Part shown: in pieces, positions 61,113-64,000 of the stretch
Position numbering within the stretch: the stretch's first letter is position 1
Layout of the letters: each line of letters begins with the position of its first letter
Origin: CAWDDA01 sp963813345
Lineage (GTDB): Bacteria; Acidobacteriota; Blastocatellia; RBC074
Direction of reading: 5' to 3'
Length of the DNA: 64,000 bases
Assembly: GCA_963813345.1 (NCBI GenBank)
Contig: CAWEYR010000012.1
Span: 55,817-119,816 of the forward strand
Notes under the pieces: generated by a model
Databases searched by the model: none
What the model was told of the DNA's origin: nothing
What the model saw: only the letters and a program-made list of their open reading frames with translations
Position numbers and translations under genes: made by a program

Positions 61113-62474
61113 GCCCCACCTCCATTGCTAAGAAGAAAAATCGGCGCCGCTGACCCGCCGCCTGAAGTTACATTAAGAACCGGTGACGTCGAAAGTCTTA
61201 CGCCGGCACCCTCGACAATTTCGCCGCGCCACGCATAGGGATCGAAATCAACGTAGCGTCCTGAAAATCTGATTTCGCCACGGTCGAGGGAAGGGAACTC
61301 CTCCTCGGGTACCTCTACGCGCTCCTGCACCACAAAGTCCAGGTCACCCTCTATCGCGGATCCGATCGCTTCCTGCCACTCTTCATCGCTCGATTCCCAG
61401 CCCAGGATAACACCGCGCCCGCCATACTCCCCATTTGGTTTGAGAACCAGCCGATCCCGCTGTTTCACCGCAAAGTCGACAAGGTCAACCTTACGATCGC
61501 CATACAACGTAGGTCCTTCGAGAAGGCGGCGCGTCCACGGCACGTGCATTTTCACGGCCCGGATTTCATCTGCCGTGAAAAGTCTCTCGAAAGCCGGATC
61601 CTGTAGCATCGCGAAAAGTGACTTCCGGAACAGAAGCTGAACGCGGAACGAATTGACGACGCACACAACGCGATCTGCCGCCGCGCGAATCAATGCGTGC
61701 TCGAGACCACACCGCTCGAGCAGCTCACCCGTTACCACTCGCTTGTAGACAAGATGAATCCGAAAGTCACCTGAGCACAGCCATCCTCCGCGATATTCAA
61801 GTTCATTGGGGTCAACGAATTCTCGTTGGAAAGCCCATGGACTCGAAGTACTCGCGGGAAACTTCGAACTCGGCGCGCGTCTTGGCATCCTTCCAGTCGA
61901 CGATCGCGATGTTTGGACGGTCCGACCATCCCCATTCACGGTAGCAGGCGAGTAGAGTTTCGAGAATTCGGGGACGGATAAGGACTCGCTGCAGTGGGAA
62001 GCGTTTCTCGAACTCTTGCATCAGCGCCATCTCAGAAAAGATGTCACCGAGAACATCGCCATAGAGCAAGCCACCGGGACTATCAGGGTTGTACTCGACA
62101 ATGCTAAAACCACCACTGGAATCAAAAAAAGCGTCGAGACGGCCGCTCGCGTCAGGCGCATTGTAGCCCGGCTCGATCTGGATCAGCTTCTCTTCTGCTG
62201 GCGTAATTCCCGTCGCCCGTCGGACTCGAGCGTCTTTGATCATGAGCTCATACAGCTTGTGTATTGCGGACAGAACGAGGGCCGAACGTTTGGTGACTTG
62301 AGCATACCGTTGCTCAGATACGAAGAATGGCCGGAGCACGTTGCACACCGGTCGTCCACCGAAAGTGAGACCCCAACGGCGCGTGCCTGCATCGAGTCGC
62401 CGGACCGCGTCATCGGCAAACCCGCCAGTAAGCAATGAATGATAATGTTCGACTGCCGCTTGTGTTTCGAACAT
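61109..62474 (-). CDS. Circularly permuted ATP-grasp protein (frameshifted)
   Basis: The N-terminal frame reads SIVEYNPDSPGGLLYGDVL and NIAIVDWKDAKTRAEFEV; the second frame reads LEYRGGWLCSGDFRIHLVYKR, RLVLKPNGEYGGRGVILGW and GDLDFVVQERVEVPEE. This is the permuted ATP-grasp type found in glutathionylspermidine-synthase-like and peptide-ligase-like proteins. One A too many near 61850 splits it. The start ATG 62474 is chosen because further upstream codons are repeat sequence. Corrected length is about 455 residues. It forms an amide or peptide bond by family chemistry; the product is unknown. Confidence 0.8.
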
Positions 62475-62481
62475 GAAGTTG

Positions 62482-62558
62482 GCATGGAGTTCAAGCTTTA
62501 GCTTGCTCTGTATCATGCTATCGAATGATACGAGCAAGCTAAAGCTTGAACTCCATGC
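62482..62558. repeat. Palindrome family 2 copy
   Basis: GCATGGAGTTCAAGCTTTAG and its complement enclose TGCTCTGTATCATGCTATCG-type centre sequence that is itself a small hairpin. It separates the OsmC and ATP-grasp genes, and its end base pair overlaps the OsmC stop codon. Confidence 0.9.
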
Positions 62559-63036
62559 TACATGCCACCTTCATCAATCTCTTCCGTCTCGAGACTCACC
62601 GTGACATATTCGCCCGCTGCTTCCGCGTTAGCCTGTGAATCCGGTATTGCGGTACGAGGACGAGGTCCTTCCGCAGGGAATGGTAAACACTGCAATATCT
62701 GGTAATCGACAAATTGATTGCGCGCGACAGTTTATCGTTCCTGATTCCGTCGCCCCAGACATCGAAACGCAGACGCACACTAGTGAGATAACGCGGTTCA
62801 GGACTGTGACGATCAGCATCGAGCGTTACCTCGAGTCGTAATGCAGGTGAGCGTATCTTTTCGAGAATGATTACTACATCGATCGCTGTGCACGATCCTA
62901 ACGCTTCAAGGAGTATCTCGACGGGGCTTGCTCCAGTGTAGTGCGTGCCATCAATTTGCGTTTCAATTCCCGCGGAGTTGGTGCCTGTAAAGGTCTGGTC
63001 TCCATTCCATACAAGCTTTGCCGTCATATCACTCAT
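62558..63036 (-). CDS. OsmC-family peroxiredoxin-like protein (frameshifted near the end)
   Basis: TAKLVWNGDQTFTG, YTGASPVEILLEALGSCTAIDV (first active Cys in GSCTAID), SPEPRYLTSVRLRFDVWGDGI and YCSVYHSLR (second Cys) are the OsmC/Ohr fold and its two-cysteine peroxide site. After VPQYRIH the frame goes wrong; with one base changed near 62635 it reads NAEAAGEYVTVSLETEEIDE and ends at TAG 62558-62560. Corrected length is about 160. It probably reduces organic peroxides. Confidence 0.9.
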
Positions 63037-63046
63037 TCTCTACTCC

Positions 63047-64000
63047 TCAGTTGATGAGCTTCGACTGATCTCCTTCAAGCATCGGCAGCTCATCCTCAAC
63101 GCTCCAGATATCGAAAAGCGCGCGCGGCACCTCAGTCACAAACCTCGAAGGACGCTGGATCACGGTTTGTCGTCCGCGGTCGCTCTCGATGAGAGGGTAG
63201 CATAAATACAGTTCGTCCCTGGTTCTCGTCAACGCGACATAAAAGAGCCGCCGCTCCTCCTCTTCTCCTTCAGGATCGCGCAGGCTTCGGGCCGATGGAA
63301 AGCGCCCGTCGGATGCCCAGATCACGAATACAACCTGCCATTCAAGACCTTTGGCTTGATGAACCGACGAAAGAATCAATCGCTCATCTTCGTCTCCTCC
63401 CGTGACAACATCAGATCCGACCGTAGGACCCGGCGGAGCAAAGCGTTCAGTGTTGATCAACGCGAGCTCGCTCAGGAAATCACTGGTAGCGGGGAACTGC
63501 GAACCGAAGTTAGCCAGCTGGTGAAGGTCTTCAACTCTCGCTTCGGCGTTGTCGAAACTCGACGTGACGTATTCCTGATAGCCCTTTTCGAGAATCAGCT
63601 CGATCTGTTTGCCGGGATGGTCGATCGTCTCCGGCGCTATCAGGTCATTGATCAGTCCGGCGAAATCTTTCCAACCATCGACCGCCGGTCGAGGGAGTGC
63701 GCCCGCGATCTCTGATATCTGATCGGAGCGAATAAGATCCAGGGGCTCAGCCGCGAGTGCGATCGCCTCCCACAGTCGCCCTGCAATGGCGTTGCCAATC
63801 TTCGGTATCAACTTCAGAACCCGCCTCCACGCAACTTCGTCCTTCGGATTGACGACGATTCTCAAGTACGAGGTTACGTCCTTGATGTGCGCCTGCTCGA
63901 AGAAACGCACGCCGGAACGTACCTCGTACGGAATACCGCGGCGGACGAGCTCGAGCTGCAGTTCGAGGGCGTGAAAGTGAGAACGATAGAGGACGGCAAT
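63047..64000 (-). CDS. UvrD/PcrA-type superfamily 1 DNA helicase, C-terminal part (N-terminus off the window)
   Basis: The frame stays open from 63047 to the right edge; 317 codons are visible, the C-terminal half of a typical 700-residue enzyme. AVLYRSHFHALELQLELVRR, GIPYEVRSGVRFFEQAHIKD, LSSVHQAKGLEWQVVFVIW (motif V), EEERRLFYVALTRTRDELYL (motif VI) and the 1B/2B connection are clear. It unwinds DNA in repair and replication restart. It is 10 bp upstream of OsmC on the same strand. Confidence 0.94.
   Translation of the reverse strand: MAVLYRSHFHALELQLELVRRGIPYEVRSGVRFFEQAHIKDVTSYLRIVVNPKDEVAWRRVLKLIPKIGNAIAGRLWEAIALAAEPLDLIRSDQISEIAGALPRPAVDGWKDFAGLINDLIAPETIDHPGKQIELILEKGYQEYVTSSFDNAEARVEDLHQLANFGSQFPATSDFLSELALINTERFAPPGPTVGSDVVTGGDEDERLILSSVHQAKGLEWQVVFVIWASDGRFPSARSLRDPEGEEEERRLFYVALTRTRDELYLCYPLIESDRGRQTVIQRPSRFVTEVPRALFDIWSVEDELPMLEGDQSKLIN

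Noticed and set aside
62475..62537. Longer N-terminus for the ATP-grasp protein
   Set aside because: The extra codons are family 2 repeat sequence.

Overview
The window looks like a piece of a Gram-negative, moderately GC-rich soil or freshwater bacterium, most likely an acidobacterium of the Blastocatellia type. This is an inference from gene content: TonB-dependent receptors that begin with carboxypeptidase-regulatory-like domains, secreted proteins built from the same domain, a VIT/VWA surface protein, ABC exporters beside LytS/LytTR two-component genes, an OmpR-type winged-helix/AAA/TPR regulator, and very many palindromic intergenic repeats. No rRNA gene is present to confirm it. There is one tRNA (Leu, anticodon UAG) and no CRISPR array, phage or insertion-sequence transposase.

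Layout. 1-7.5 kb: trigger factor (cut by the window edge), tRNA-Leu, a double alpha/beta-hydrolase lipoprotein, a DHFR-like reductase, a methyltransferase, a serine beta-lactamase-like enzyme and a START-domain protein. 7.7-19.3 kb: recQ, two secreted regulatory-like proteins, an F420-type reductase/macrodomain/alcohol dehydrogenase set, a phosphatase, a YqeY protein, a radical SAM protein, a GlsB-type membrane protein and a peptidoglycan amidase. 19.4-24 kb: a Lys/Ala-rich TPR protein, rimI-queA and ruvA-ruvB. 24-27.6 kb: acyl-CoA genes (CoA-transferase, MaoC hydratase, biotin-dependent carboxylase) around a perfect operator-like palindrome.

27.8-31.7 kb is the most distinctive part: rex, a class II aldolase with a helical C-terminal tail, a BMC hexamer shell protein, a BMC pentamer protein and glutamine-dependent NAD+ synthase, all on one strand. 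It reads as a compact bacterial microcompartment locus under redox control. 32-36.4 kb: pgsA, an unknown protein, the VIT/VWA protein and ndk. 36.5-41.5 kb: a MacB-like ABC exporter with its LytS/LytTR pair. 41.7-46.5 kb: two TonB-dependent receptors.

46.5-53.3 kb is a second distinctive cluster: an HpnI/ceramide-type glycosyltransferase, a small EamA flippase-like protein, a DegT aminotransferase, a nucleotide-sugar epimerase, a GATM/StrB-type amidinotransferase and an ArnT-type lipid-linked glycosyltransferase. Together they suggest membrane-lipid decoration with an amino or guanidino sugar. 53.4-64 kb: a 1042-residue regulator, a hybrid histidine kinase, small membrane proteins, a sialidase-like protein, a permuted ATP-grasp protein, OsmC and a UvrD-type helicase (cut by the window edge).

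Two features affect the whole window. First, about 18 genes carry one or more single-base frameshifts, often at short homopolymers, while long stretches between them are intact. This fits uncorrected assembly error better than real decay, so the broken genes are given as single spans. Second, most intergenic gaps hold palindromes from several unrelated families, some nested inside one another, and some abutting or supplying stop codons.
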